Position numbers and translations under genes: made by a program. This document shows, piece by piece, positions 1 to 10,940 of a stretch of 64,000 nucleotides of DNA. Position 1 is the stretch's first letter, and every line of letters begins with the position of its first letter. This DNA is from Bactericera cockerelli (Eukaryota > Arthropoda > Insecta > Hemiptera > Triozidae), in assembly GCA_024516035.1 (NCBI GenBank), contig CM044961.1, positions 32,349,051 through 32,413,050 on the forward strand. Direction: 5' to 3'. The notes beneath the pieces were generated by a model. The model was not told where the DNA came from. It made no database searches and worked only from the letters and a program-made list of their open reading frames with translations.

Positions 1-32
1 AATATTTGTTAACACAAATATGATAACTTTTC
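1..32 (+). repeat. SINE family B, 3' tail fragment
   Basis: The first bases match the family B tail (AACACAAATATGATAACTT) seen complete at 49156-49265. The head lies outside the window or is lost. Confidence 0.5.
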
Positions 33-277
33 ATAAATTATGTTTTACATTATTATTTTTTTAATTATCTAAGAGTTCTGAGACTTTGTGTAAACTGCTT
101 GCAAAAAGAGTGTGCTACTTCAGGAGTAAATATAAAATATTTGTATTTGTAAAAAAATACTAAAAACTAATCCTCAATATAATTCAAGCCTCTGTAAAAT
201 AATCCCTGCCCTGAAGTACCACTTGGGGACGGTCCCTTCTGTTTCAATCCCATGCCTAATTTATGTTCATTTTCATT

Positions 278-510
278 TTTTTTTTTTTGTTTAACGTCGC
301 TTTCACGTGCATGTTCATATCACGACGGGGTGTTACCGTCCATTCGCACAAAACTCACAAACCTGCGACTCACATTAAACTCACCCAGAAATTAAACAGG
401 GTTGGGCTGGAATGCCAGCAACACGAAGTCTTCACCTCGCTGGAGGTTACTTAACTTCGGTGATCCTACAAGAACCGGTGCATTTAACATGTCATCGACG
501 CGCGACGCTG
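278..510 (-). repeat. 5S-derived SINE (family F), nearly full length, decayed
   Basis: Read on the minus strand it has the 5S rRNA-like head (CACCGGTTCTTGTAGGATCA and CGAAGTTAAG), the central domain around CTGGGTGAG (here damaged) and the GCGACGTTAAAC tail before a T-run, which is the poly(A) of this copy. The family is described at 44883-45170. Confidence 0.75.
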
Positions 511-602
511 CCCTATTTTCATAATTTATTCATCGTGCTTAGAATATTTTCATTCTAAAACTAATTCATCCTGTTTGCTATCACATCAAAACAACCTAAA
601 AG

Positions 603-718
603 CGTCACGTCGGCGTCGATAGCGCGTTAAATGAACCGCTTCTCGTAGGATCGCCGAAGTTAAGCAATGTCCAGAGAGGTGAAGACTTCGTGGCATTCCG
701 ATCCATCCCAGCAGGCCG
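603..718 (+). repeat. 5S-derived SINE (family F), head only
   Basis: It carries the 5S-like head (GGCGTCGATAGCGCGTT, CGAAGTTAAGCAATGTCC) and stops soon after the CTTCGTGGCATTCC segment. It faces away from the minus-strand copy at 278-510, so the two form an inverted pair about 95 bp apart. Confidence 0.7.
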
Positions 719-1017
719 TATTTTTTTCTTTTAAATTTTGAATTGAGACTGTTGAAAAATATAATAATAAAAAAACTGACATGTCGTTATTAATTAAATT
801 TAAGTAGTTACCTATAATTTTTTTTACTAATTAACTATATTTAGAAAGAAAAACTATGGGTATAAATACATCAATTAAAGCATTAAAAAGTAAAATTATT
901 TGTCGAAAAAGAACAGTATTATTTGAAAAAGGTACCTAACATACAACATGTAACAATTATTCTATACATAGTGAAAAAAACGACCATAATAAAATTTCTT
1001 TATTATATCTCCTAATG
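719..1017. other. AT-rich stretch, nothing recognised
   Basis: A/T-rich sequence with short homopolymers and TTAATTAA-like words. No coding, RNA or repeat signal was found. Confidence 0.5.
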
Positions 1018-1333
1018 TGGCCTGTGATCGTTATCCGTACAACTATGTTAAATACTCATTTTTCCTCACTAGGTAAACATAAACTCAAAATAAATTCATA
1101 TTAATATTATCTTTCATTTCAAACAGCTTATTGTTTTCTTCTTTTTCCTCTGATAGCTCATTCATATCACTATGTCATGACTGTCAAGTCCATTCGTCAA
1201 AAATAAATATAAAATAAGAAGGTAAGACTCTACCGCGGACATTCCAGGACAGAGCTGAAAAATTCCTACCCTGCTGGGGATCAAACACAGGTCAACCAGT
1301 CCACCGAGACCTAACCGTGCAAGAAACATGGGG
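1018..1333 (-). repeat. SINE family J, decayed and split copy
   Basis: On the minus strand, 1247-1333 holds the tRNA-like head (degenerate box B, ACCTGTGTTTGATCC) and 1018-1077 holds the ACTCATTTTTCCTCAC body segment. About 170 bp of unrelated sequence separates them, so the copy is interrupted. Compare 36151-36440. Confidence 0.5.
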
Positions 1334-1698
1334 TATACCGCCGTTAATTGATTTTATGCTATTTCTCAAAACCTTATTATTTGCATATTTACTGTGATAA
1401 TTTGAATTATTTGTTATTAGGTTCACATTAGAAATCCAAAATGTTAGGTATATGTAATTTAAACTTATACTGGTAATTTATTTTACTATTTCCATAAGTG
1501 ATACCATTTCATGTTTCTGTTATTTGTATTCTTACATATGGTTATTCTATTCCCGTTCAATAAATATATTTTTTACTTATTAATTTGTGCAAAAAAGGCC
1601 CAGTGAGTCGGCCGGGTTGACGACTAGTCATGAAACTATATCTGCTCATTCCGATGGGAGAGTCATAAAACTATCATTTCATTGCTAAGTTTTTCTTA
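1334..1698. other. AT-rich stretch, nothing recognised
   Basis: No repeat match within the window and no coding signal. A small GC-richer patch lies near 1600-1640. Confidence 0.5.
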
Positions 1699-1707
1699 TA
1701 TACAGTA

Positions 1708-2976
1708 TGGGTGGTATGCATAGTCGTTCCTCAAATTGAGATCTCCTCAAATCGAGCATCCCTCGAAGTCTTCCTCAATGGAGGACGGTTCCTCAAATTG
1801 AGTCTTGGTTGCATTGCATAGACAACTCCTTGAGTATGAGATGGTCCACCAGTGTTGCCAGATCTAAAACCCCGATTTTAGCGTGACGCATGCGCACATC
1901 TATGTTTATTATTTTCACTGTCCACAGAAATCACAGAATTTCTCCAAGAAATATTTACTTTCGAGTTCGAGTTTCGACTTTCGAGACCGAGATTTTATGA
2001 AACTCAGTTAATTATTTTATTTTAATTAAGTAATTCAGTTTTCGTATTGTTTATTATAGATTGTTTTTAATTGAGTGGGAGTACCTATCGAAATTCGCCT
2101 CTAAGAGAAAAGTCGGTCAACACCACGATATTCTGATGATTCAAAAATAATAAACTGCCAATTATGGACACAATACTTCCTCGTGAATGACAATCATAAT
2201 TTTCGACTTACCATTATCGCTAAATTTTGAGATTTTTTACTGAATTAATTGTATCTAGAAAAGTTTTTAAACGATTACCTATTATGTTCAAATGGTGAAA
2301 AAAAAAAAAAAAAAAAAACACTGCCAATTATGTGGACACAATACTTCCTCGTGAATAACAATCATAATTTTCGACTTACCACTATCGATAAATTATGAGA
2401 TTTTTTACTGAATCTCTTGTATCTAGAAAAGTTCTCAAACGATTATTATGTTCAAATGGTGAAAAATACACTGCCAATTATGGACACGACACAATACTTC
2501 CTCGTGAATGGTAATCATAATTTTCGACTTTCTGTTATTGCTAAATTCTGAGATTTTTTGCTATGATTATTTTGAAACAAACTTTTCACTATTATAAATT
2601 AATAGAAAAATACGCTAGAAAAAGTAATCAAATTAAAAACAAAACAAATTTAATATTAGAAATTATTGAAAGTAATAATAATATTGATAATCTAATATTA
2701 TTGCCATGATTATTTTATATTACAAAAACTTGAAAAATACCTACGCGAGAAAAATTGAAAGTGATACAAAACAAATTCAAACTGATAAAAGCACTATTAG
2801 ATTGAGGGAAGGTTTGAGGTAGATCCAGATCTACCTTGAAACGAGGAGCTGTCCTCAACTATTGAGGAGCCTTCCTCAAAAAATGTAATCGAGGGAGGTT
2901 CATGCATACGAAAATGCTATTGAGTGAAGTTTTAAGGAAGACCTCAATTTGAGGAACGACTATGCATACCACCCCA
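1708..2976. mobile_element. TIR element nested in the foldback transposon
   Basis: Inverted ends of about 34 bp: TGGGTGGTATGCATAGTCG at 1708 and its complement CGACTATGCATACCACCCCA ending at 2976. The ends continue into CCTCAAATTGAG, and similar CCTCAA/TTGAGG words recur in both subterminal regions. It disrupts the left arm of the surrounding foldback element exactly at its TATACAGTAT tip. No protein is encoded. The GGGTGGTATGCAT-type tip recalls PIF/Harbinger MITEs, but the target duplication is unclear, so the superfamily is a guess. Confidence 0.65.
2153..2590 (+). repeat. Three tandem copies of the 5' end of the 725-bp element family E
   Basis: Units start at about 2153, 2319 and 2469 with (C)ACTGCCAATTATG(TG)GACAC, then ACTTCCTCGTGAAT, and the first two end GTTCAAATGGTGAAAAA. 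The first ends in a 20-nt A-run. Unit spacing is 166 and 150 bp. The start matches the 5' end of the complete element at 29905-30630. Confidence 0.75.
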
Positions 2977-4344
2977 CGTCTCAGAAGTCCTAGCGGAGGC
3001 CCTGTAACTTTTGAACGGCTGGGAATTTTGAAATTCTGTTTTTTTCTAGACATAGGAAAAGGCCCATGGCAAATCTGATGGGGATGTTAAAATTCAGGTT
3101 CGACACCCGGAAGTGACATTTTTTGATAAAAAATGGCCATTTCTCTCGAAATTTAAATGAGAAAGTATACTTTGGGTTTCATATTATTAATCTAACGGCC
3201 ATAACAGGTAATTATACAAAGTTTCATTTTTCTGCCACAATCAGGGGCGGAGGTATGGAGGCTGAAAGTTGAAAAATCAGATACCACATTGATTGGCAAT
3301 GTGGGATCTATTGCTCACAAAATGTTTTTTAAAATCGTTCTTTTAAGCACCAAAACAATGAAAACGCCAATATGTATCACCCTTCAATCAGTGTCGGAGT
3401 AAAAAATCATTATGTTGAAGATTATGATTTCAAGTTTACCTACTGCACAAATATCACAACAAAAATATTTACCATGTAGGTAATAAAGTAGGAAAGTATT
3501 ACTTTTCATTTTACAAGCTTCTGAGTTCGTTGACTTAATGAAAAAATATCAATATGTTTCCGTATGAATCCGGTTCGACTCTTAAGAATTGTCATGGTGA
3601 GAAGAAAAACTATGCTAAATGTGAATAAGAGCTTCATTATTATTATCATAAGAAACACAAGAAAATGATGGCCAGAAAAATAGAATTTAAAAACAATTTT
3701 CAATAAATTAAAAAAAAAAAAAACAAAAAAAAAATTAATTTCCATCGCTGATGAAAGGTAAGTGCAATGTAGTGTTGTCGACTACCAACTTGGAGACCGA
3801 AGCTTCAAGTTGGAAAAAAATTACAATCTGGTTATTTTTTTACTCCGCCACTGATTGAATGGTGATACAGATATTAGTGTTTTCATTGTTTTGTTACTTC
3901 AAATACACTTCTTCTATCCTTTTAAAACCAATTTTTAGTGCAATAGGTCCTAAATGGTCAATCAATGAGGTACCTGATTGTTCAACTTTCAGCCTACATA
4001 GCTCTGTGGCAGAAAAATGAAACTTTGTATAATTATCTGTTATGGCCGCTAGATTGATAATATGAAACCCAAAGTATACCTTCTCATTTAAATTTCGAGA
4101 GAAATGGGCATTTTTTATCAAAAAATGTCACTTCCGGGTGTCAAACCTGAATTTTAACATCACCATCAGATTTGCCATGGGCCTTTTCCTATGTCTAGAA
4201 AAAAACAGAATTTCAAAATTCCCATCCGTTCAAAAGTTACAGGGCCTCCGCTAGGACTTCTGAGACATACTGTATACAAATTTACGGGTTAGGTCCATTT
4301 TTTACATAAAAAAAAACACTTAAGATTATACAATATATACATTA

Positions 4345-4445
4345 ATGCTCGGTTCTACGAATCTTGAAAAACATGAAACCGTTTGTTCCAAACGTTCCCA
4401 ATTCCCGGTTTCGTGTTTTTCAAGATTCATAGAACTGATGAGCAT
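4345..4445. repeat. ~100-bp imperfect hairpin
   Basis: ATGCTCGGTTCTACGAATCT at 4345 pairs with the complementary segment ending GAACTGATGAGCAT at 4445. The arms are about 38-40 bp with a few mismatches around a ~24-nt loop. No second copy was seen in the window. It could be a MITE remnant or a folded non-coding transcript. Confidence 0.6.
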
Positions 4446-5103
4446 AAGACTTAAAGCACTATTAATATGACTAGGAGTACATCTACCTAAAACACTTATT
4501 ACTAGTTATTTAATCAAAAGTCTAACACTAAATCTAAACTTAAAAACTATAAAACTATATTATGTTTGAATTAAAAGAGATTCCAATCTGCACGAAAAAA
4601 GTTATTCTTATTCTTTCACTTGGTGAGTCATCAAACATTTTGCTGACTTACAATTTGTTGAGTTGTCAAACATTCCACAAGAGAACTAATAAATTAATCG
4701 TTTAGTTGACAAACATTTTATGTGGTGAGTCATCAATCTTTCTGCTGATTCACAATTCCATTTGGTAAGTCATCTGCTGATCGATCCATTTGTTGAACTG
4801 TCAAACATTTTCTGATTGACCATTTAACTTGGTGAGTCATCATACATTCTGCTGATCGATTCATTTGTTGACTTGTCAATCATTCCGTTGAGTGGTCATC
4901 CATCCGTAAGATACCTGTAGAGACGAGCTTCTGATTCTTTTAAAAAATCACAAAAACCCGGATCTACAGGGTAGATCACGAATGCGCCCAACCTTGAACA
5001 CGTCGGATTAAACACGGTGTGTGCCATCCTGTATAGTTGATGAAAATAATTTCATTTGACACGCTATGTTTTTTCTTCTTATTTTTCAAAGTGTAGATAA
5101 TCG
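4446..5103. repeat. Degenerate tandem region with GGTGAGTCATCA-type motif
   Basis: Between about 4615 and 4890 the words TTGGTGAGTCATCA, TTTGTTGA-TGTCAA-CATT and GCTGATCGAT recur roughly every 75-85 bp with heavy drift. The flanks hold nothing recognisable. Confidence 0.5.
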
Positions 5104-5178
5104 TATTATTTGACCTGGTTGTAGTGGTTCAGAGGAAACTCCACGCAACATTGCCACCTCTTGATATCTATTATGACT
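5104..5178 (-). repeat. SINE family G, 3' tail fragment
   Basis: ATTTGACCTGGTTGTAG followed by GGTTCAGAGGAAAC matches, with drift, the tail of the family G copy at 14951 (ATCTGACCTGGTTGCAG). Only the tail is present. Confidence 0.4.
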
Positions 5179-5181
5179 GTT

Positions 5182-5370
5182 GTCCCGGTAGTTCAGTGGT
5201 AAAGGCGGCACTCTGTGAATCCAGAAGTTCCAGAGGTCGTGGGTTCGAAACCCAGTCATTTTTCAGCTTGGCACTGAAGTGAAGTTTCATGCGTACCCAT
5301 TCGGGATCTCATGGCACTCAAGTTCTTAGTCTTCATCGGGTAGTATAAAAAGGCGTAATTATTATTATTT
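5182..5370 (+). repeat. SINE family C, tRNA-headed
   Basis: The head GTCCCGGTAGTTCAGTGG is followed by the box B match GGGTTCGAAACCC. The body is altered from about 5262. The copy ends GGGTAGTATAAAAAGGCGTAA and an (ATT)n track as in 46845-47051. Confidence 0.75.
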
Positions 5371-5409
5371 TTAAGTAGGTATACAAGGTATATTTCTTGA
5401 ACACAAACT

Positions 5410-5552
5410 AGTTATCATATTTGTGTTAATCACAATGGTGATATCACAATTACTCAAACTTGCGTTACTAAATATTTGCTTAACTTGGGACTTGAACCAC
5501 CGAACTCCGATTACAAGTCCGCCGCCTTATCGATCAGGCTACTGAGGTCAGT
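5410..5552 (-). repeat. SINE family B copy
   Basis: On the minus strand it has the head GACCTCAGTAGCCTGATCG, box B-like GTTCAAGTCCC, a body with a decayed TTTAGTAAAGCGAG-type segment, and the tail ending AACACAAATATGATAACT. Head and tail are both present, so this is a complete but mutated copy. Confidence 0.75.
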
Positions 5553-6339
5553 ACAAACTATAAGAACACATGGACACAAACTAAAAGAATATTTCAATAT
5601 CACAGGCCATCCTAAGAGGCAACAGCTGGAGCATCAGAGGCATGCTTCCTCTCACTGTAGTGAGTTCGAAAAAGTTTTTTGCCTTTGAAATATAATACCT
5701 AAGTGTCTTATTAGTCTTATTACAAGAGCGCAATTTCAAAGAAAAAAAAAAAAATATAATATGTAAATGAATATGAGCAAGATTTTCGTGCACCCTATAC
5801 GATTAATCACCAAATTTGGTGATCTAAAAGTGGTGAAACTTTTGAGGCAGGGTGTTCTGGTGTTCCTTGTGGCTCACAGGATTATCTGCTGGTGGGGAAC
5901 TTTAGAATCCGGCTGTAGAAACGGAGTCATGAATAGCCACCGACTGAAATAGTGAAAAAAGAGACAATTTTAGTATATAGTATTACCATTATAAATATTA
6001 TAATTATGTAGAAATAAGTACCTAAAAAAATCGTAGAAATAAGTACCTAAAAAATCTTAATTTACCGTTTTTAAAAAGGATGTTTTTACATTATACGCAT
6101 CAGTCTGCACAAAAGCCCACATTATAAAATAAGATTAGAAATCGCATAAGATACAAAATGTTTGTCCTTTCAAAGGAATTTTAAGGTCAAGTAGCAAACA
6201 ATACCTACGGCATTAACTTCGCCCTAAATTAGACAACCAATTGGATATTAAATTAATTTTGTTCTGATTTTTTTTTTTTAAGTATAATTTAAAGTTCATT
6301 GTTATTTTATTTCTTGTTTATTGTGGAAATTGTTTCGTA
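5553..6339. other. Unassigned, AT-rich
   Basis: No convincing ORF. The GAAATAAGTACCTAAAAAA segment near 6010-6050 is repeated twice in tandem. Nothing else was recognised. Confidence 0.4.
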
Positions 6340-6430
6340 TCAACAGATAGACAGACCGACGGACAAAAAAATATGAAATCGGGACAAAAAAATATTTTTT
6401 TTTACAAATTTATTTCTCGAAAGTAATAAA
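6340..6430 (+). repeat. Element E, 3' fragment
   Basis: ACAGATAGACAGACCGACGG followed by the AATATGAAATCGGGACAAAAAAATA-type stretch and TTTATTTCTCGAAAGTAAT matches the 3' region of the element at 29905-30630, with part of the terminal palindrome deleted. Confidence 0.55.
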
Positions 6431-6924
6431 ATTATAAAATACATTTTAATTAGTGATTTTTGAATCGATCTGTCAATGAGATTTTATAAGTATTTTTACA
6501 AGAGTAGATGGTAAGCATTGATAGCATTGAAGTGGATAAACGATACTTGCAAGGATCCTAGGTAGGTATTTCTGAATTTTGAAGCTATCAATTTTCCGCT
6601 TTTATCTATGAGTCCCCTGTAAAATATTTCGAACTATGCAATGTGCAGTACTTGGCCTACTGGAGTTTTGGCATCTCCACTAAATCTAAAATAATATTAG
6701 TGGAGATGACACAACTCCCATTGAAAGAGTTTGTACATGGTTGGGTAGGAATGATCGTTTAGCGCTTTTATTAATGAACTTATCTACTCATTTTTCCTCA
6801 GGAGATTAGTAGCCATTCTGAGTGACCGCGGTATGCAGTGATCGACCCTGATACCAAGTCATGTACTCTCCGTATAAGCTGGATGTCGCCGTCAGTCAAT
6901 TTCAAGTAGCAAAATTAAAAAATA

Positions 6925-7037
6925 AAAAAATATGAAAAAAATTGAAATCGGAACAAAAAAATATATTTTTTTTACAAAAACGAACACAATACCTACTTCC
7001 AATTTCTAATATTAGAAATTTCTCGGAAGTAATAATA
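6925..7037 (+). repeat. Element E, 3' end with intact terminal palindrome
   Basis: Contains AAATTGAAATCGGAACAAAA, ACGAACACAATACC and the palindrome TTTCTAATATTAGAAA, then TTTCTCGGAAGTAAT. The copy is 5'-truncated. Confidence 0.75.
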
Positions 7038-7800
7038 ATAATAAATGATTGAATCGCGGACATTTAGCCAAAACTGATTACTTCTTAGTACAAAACGATA
7101 TTAATTTTTGAGTTATTTGTTACGGATCTGTTGAACTCTGTGGGTGTGTCCTGTTGTTCCTCTTATCCTGGAGACGGGCAGCAGAGATCCATGATCCAGG
7201 GATCCATGATTTGAAATTAGTTGGGAAGGACATTTTGTGTCGTTCGCCGAATAAAAATCTTCAGCAGACCATTTGTGTCGGGAGTTCTGATCCTGTGAGC
7301 GCTGGGATACTTGTGAGTTGATAATACTACGGTGGTGTGACACTCTGAATGTCCTTTGCAGAATGACTAGAATCCTGTGAATAATAAAAATAAATTTGCT
7401 TTTAGGAGGTACATACTTGTATTGGCAATAGTTGAAAAAATCGGTATTGGAAATCCGTACAAAAAAATCAAGCGAAACGGTCGTTTCGGGGGAGAAAGCC
7501 TCCCAGAAACTACAGTGCTTATCTGCTTATACAACGGTAAATATAGTTTGTATGTATTTTGTAGTCTTGTTAGGTAATACTCAGGAGATAAAAATATATT
7601 AACCCTATAGGCAACAGGTCGGTATGAGATTTATGAAAATAGTACCCAATTTTATGTTCGTTCCTTCATTTAAAACAATACGCAAAATCAAAACTTAAGT
7701 CTACATAGGTATAATAAAAACGTCTAGTTATAAATATTTCCTTTAAATCTTATAATTAGACACTGCCAGCTCTTCTTTCTTTAGTAATGACTGTCCTCTG
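7038..7800. other. Unassigned stretch with moderate complexity
   Basis: 7100-7380 is less AT-rich than its surroundings and holds short open frames on the minus strand (7113-7343), but no splice context or homology was recognised. It may be unique intergenic or intronic DNA. Confidence 0.35.
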
Positions 7801-7805
7801 TTATA

Positions 7806-7925
7806 GCGTCTCTATCAAGCTCGCCGGGAGGCGAGCGCTCGTCAAGTAGCGCCAGCCAACCGGCCTATATTAACACGAAACAGAGTTTACCTATATTTAT
7901 GTATTTTGTTTTATTGTTTTCGCCC
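7806..7925 (+). repeat. Dispersed repeat, pair with 40044-40125
   Basis: ATCAAGCTCG, CTCGTCAAGTA and GGCCTATATTAACACGAAAC followed by AGAGTTTA and TATTTTGTTTTATTG recur at 40044-40125 in the same orientation. The class is unknown. Confidence 0.6.
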
Positions 7926-8034
7926 ACTTCCCGCTAACTTTTATCAATTACTGATACACTCAACCAGATAAAATAATAATAAACTTTAAGCTTGGCTCAA
8001 AACAGCTGTCTAGGTATATTAGGCTAGTCCTTTA

Positions 8035-8265
8035 TCTTAATATATAAATGTCAAAGTCACTGACTGACTGACTGATCATCGCTCTACAGCCCAAACCGTA
8101 ATACTTAGCGAGCTGAAATTTGGTAGGTAGCTTTGTCTTATAGTCTAGATGTGCAATAAGACGGGATTTTTCGAAATTCCCTCTACAACACCTGCCATTG
8201 GCGAAAAAGGATTTTTTGCTTTCACGGCCATGCCCCGGCCCGTAAAGCGGGCGACAGCCCGCTAG
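8035..8265 (+). mobile_element. Short non-autonomous Helitron-like element
   Basis: Starts TCTTAATATATAAATG after an A and ends in the GC hairpin GCGGGC-GACA-GCCCGC followed by TAG and a host T. TC start, 3' hairpin, CTRR end and A/T insertion site are the Helitron hallmarks. The CACTGACTGACTGACTGA and CTGAAATTTGG motifs near the 5' side are common in insect repeats of this kind. Weakness: the hairpin overlaps the C of CTAG instead of lying a few bases upstream. Confidence 0.5.
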
Positions 8266-8519
8266 TGCAAATATAGTATACTAGTACAAAATCTCATATG
8301 ATTGACTGAGAAGATTTATAAATTATTTGACATATAATAAGTTAAACATTTTTTTATCATCAAATTTTCATTATCATTTTTTTATCATCGACAACTGACT
8401 GAAAACAAAATTTCTAAACCTTACAGTAGTATGTAGCTAAAACGTTAAAATGGAAATTTTAAGATACTTACTCAGTCATTAAGGCTTGACAGGAGAAGTT
8501 ACTGTTCTATTCAAATTTC

Positions 8520-8692
8520 ACCAGCAACGTCCAACGAGGTGAAGTCTTCGTGATGCTGGCATTTCCACCCAACCCAGGCTGGGTGAGGTTAATTTGAGTA
8601 GCAGTTTTGTGAGTTTGCTGAGAATGGAGGGTAAAACCCCCGTCGTGATATGACCATGCAGTTGAAAGCGACGTTAAAACCCAAATTAAAAA
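8520..8692 (+). repeat. 5S-derived SINE (family F), 5' truncated
   Basis: Begins within the 5S-like head (CAACGTCCAACGAGGTGAAG), then has the complete central domain (CAGGCTGGGTGAGGTTAAT) and the AGTTGAAAGCGACGTTAAA tail with an A-rich end. Confidence 0.8.
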
Positions 8693-8727
8693 TAAAATAT
8701 TCTATCAGTCTTGGAAGAAACTAACTT

Positions 8728-9490
8728 CTCACTTCACACATCTCAGAGAGAGCTTTAACTAACTTCTCACATCTCAGAGATAACTTTAACTAACTTCTCA
8801 CTTCACACATCTCAGAGATAACTTTAACTAACTTCTCACTTCACACATCTCAGAGATAAGTTTAACTAACTTCTCACTTCACACATTTCAGAAATAACTT
8901 TAACTAACTTCTCACTTCACACATCTCAGAGATAAGTTTAACTAACTTCTCACTTCACACATCTCAGAGATAACTTTATCTAACTTCTCACTTCACACAT
9001 ACGAGTATCAGAGATAACTTTAACTAACTGCTCACTTCACACATCTCAGAGATAGTTTTAACTAACTTCTGACTTTTAAAGTGTTACATAATTATCTTAG
9101 AGATATCTTTCATCAATCTCTCACTTTCATCATTTTTTGAACACATCTTAGTAATATCTTACTTCAAAGTCTCACTTACAACACATCTGAGATAGACCTT
9201 AACGTCCTATATAACTACTCACTTTTAGAGTTTTACATAATTAGCTTAGGGATATGTTTAATCAACCTCTAACTTTGAACACATTTGAGAAATACCTTAA
9301 CTAACTTTTCACTTTTATAGTTTTACACATTTATCTTTAATCAAAGTTTCACTTTATAAACATCCTAGAAATACCTTAACTAACTTCCCACTTTTAATGA
9401 GGAGCCACTAGTCAGCATTTCGATTATGTCTCACTTCAAACACATCCTAGGAATACCTTAACTAACTTCTCACGTTTATAGTTTTAATGA
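8728..9490 (+). repeat. 38-bp tandem array, well ordered to ~9070 then degenerate
   Basis: The unit contains ACTTCTCACTTCACACATCT, CAGAGATA and ACTTTAACTA; about nine units are recognisable up to 9070. Further right the same words (TAACTTCTCACTTTTA, ACCTTAACTAA) persist with drift and a larger spacing of about 100 bp. Confidence 0.85.
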
Positions 9491-9654
9491 GGAGGAAAGC
9501 CACTAGTCAGCATTTCGATGGCACTTTCACGGACGCGTCAATTCGCTGGGGCTTGCATCAGCATCCAACTGAAAGCTCTCTGGAACAAGTGAAACACAAC
9601 ACAACGGAATAAGAAACTCGAATGTTTTTTCAGTTTATTTTTTGTTGCTAAAAA

Positions 9655-10340
9655 GGGGTGTAAAGTGGTAGAAAGAGATAGAGAAGGAAAGAAAGAGAAA
9701 GAGAGAAGGGGGTGGAAAAGGAAAAAAAGATAAAGAGAGAGGGGGGGGTAAGAGAAAGATATAAAGGGAAAAGAGAGAGAAAGAGAGAGAGAGAAAGAGA
9801 GAGAGAGAAAGAGAGAGAGAGTGTTGGGGGAGGGGTTGAACGCATCGAAATGAAAAGAGTCTGTGTATACAGGTATACACATCACACAATGTTGTGGAGA
9901 ATTTCGGGAAATTTGAAGGGGGGGGGAAGAGAGAGGCGAGAAGGAAAAGTTTGAAAAGAGGGGTAGAAGAAAATCTATGAAAGGAGGGGAGAGAAACAAG
10001 TTTGAGGAGAGGGGGAAGCACAATATGGAAAGGACGGAATAAGGGGGACAGGAGAGTCGAGAAGAGAGAGAGAGAGAGATGATTGAGGGGAAACGTGAAG
10101 GGAATATGGTAGGGGAGAGAAAGGGAAGAGAAGAATGAATCGAAAAGAGAGAAGAGGAAAGAAGAGATGGGTGTGAGGGAGGGGTGGAGAAAAGAGAGGG
10201 AAGAAAAGAGTGAGAAGAGGGGAAAGTAAACAGAAGATATTCTGGTAGGAAACGGAAAGATAGCGAAAGGAGGGGAAATATTAAGGAGGGATTTAAAAGT
10301 AGGGGAAGTACAAGAGGAGAGGAGGGGAGGTAGAAGGATG
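9655..10340. repeat. Purine-rich (GA)n/(GGA)n domain
   Basis: The plus strand is almost pure purine apart from a short unique island at 9838-9905. Long frames here are only low-complexity artefacts rich in Ser/Leu/Phe or Arg/Glu. Confidence 0.9.
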
Positions 10341-10680
10341 CTGAGAACGAGAGAGAGGGGAAGTGGAGCAGTTCAATCTTCTTCCTGGAGGATTACAGTC
10401 AGGCCTGCGCACTACGGCGTGGTGTTTGGAGAGAGAGAGAGACATCAAAATGATTGCGCCGCCCGGTGATGGAATAATTATCGGGTGGGAACAGGGCGTG
10501 TGATACGGAGGGGAAATTGCCGCTCTCTGTCGTAATGAGTGATGTACGCATCGGCGAACTTTGTTCTGGAGGGTGCTAAACTTGTGAATATGGAGCAAAA
10601 ACGATTGTGGGGAAATTAATTTGGCTAGATTTTGAATAAAGGTGCTGATATTTTATGGAAGAAAGAAAAGTGTTTGAGAG
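10341..10680. other. Unassigned stretch
   Basis: Mixed-complexity sequence including GCGCCGCCCGGTGATGG. A minus-strand open frame at 10293-10598 has no recognisable domain. No assignment is made. Confidence 0.3.
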
Positions 10681-10883
10681 AATAATAATAATATCGCCTT
10701 ATTTATACTGCCCGATTAAGACTACTAAAGTCCCATTATTCCAGCAGTAAGCCCAAGACATATTATTATGTGGTAAAAATCCCATATGGGAGGATAACTT
10801 GTCTTGCCCCGGCTGGGTTTCGAAACCGCGAGCTCTGGATTCACAGAGTGCCGCCTTTACCACTGAGCTACCGGGACCGGGAC
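10681..10883 (-). repeat. SINE family C, full length
   Basis: On the minus strand: tRNA-like head (CCCGGTAGCTCAGTGG, GTTTCGAAACC), the CAAGACAAGTTATCCTCCCA body, GGGCTTACTGCTGGAATAAT, and a tail ending CAGTATAAATAAGGCGATAT then (ATT)n. Confidence 0.85.
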
Positions 10884-10940
10884 AAATGAACACTATTTAA
10901 TACTTAGCACTGATTTTTATGACGAAAGGTGTTTTACTTG

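Larger units (their letters stand above)
1699..4276. mobile_element. Foldback DNA transposon with ~440-bp TIRs, interrupted by another element
   Basis: The right arm (about 3830-4276) is the reverse complement of 2978-3415. The right arm ends CATACTGTATA at 4266-4276. Its left counterpart TATACAGTATG is found at 1699-1709, separated from the rest of the left arm by the nested element at 1708-2976. Without that insertion the element is about 1.3 kb: two ~440-bp inverted arms around a ~415-bp AT-rich spacer. The tips read TACAGTATGTCTCAGAAG with TA on both sides, suggesting Tc1/mariner-type TA targeting. No transposase is encoded. The arms show substitutions and small gaps, so the copy is old. 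Confidence 0.75.
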
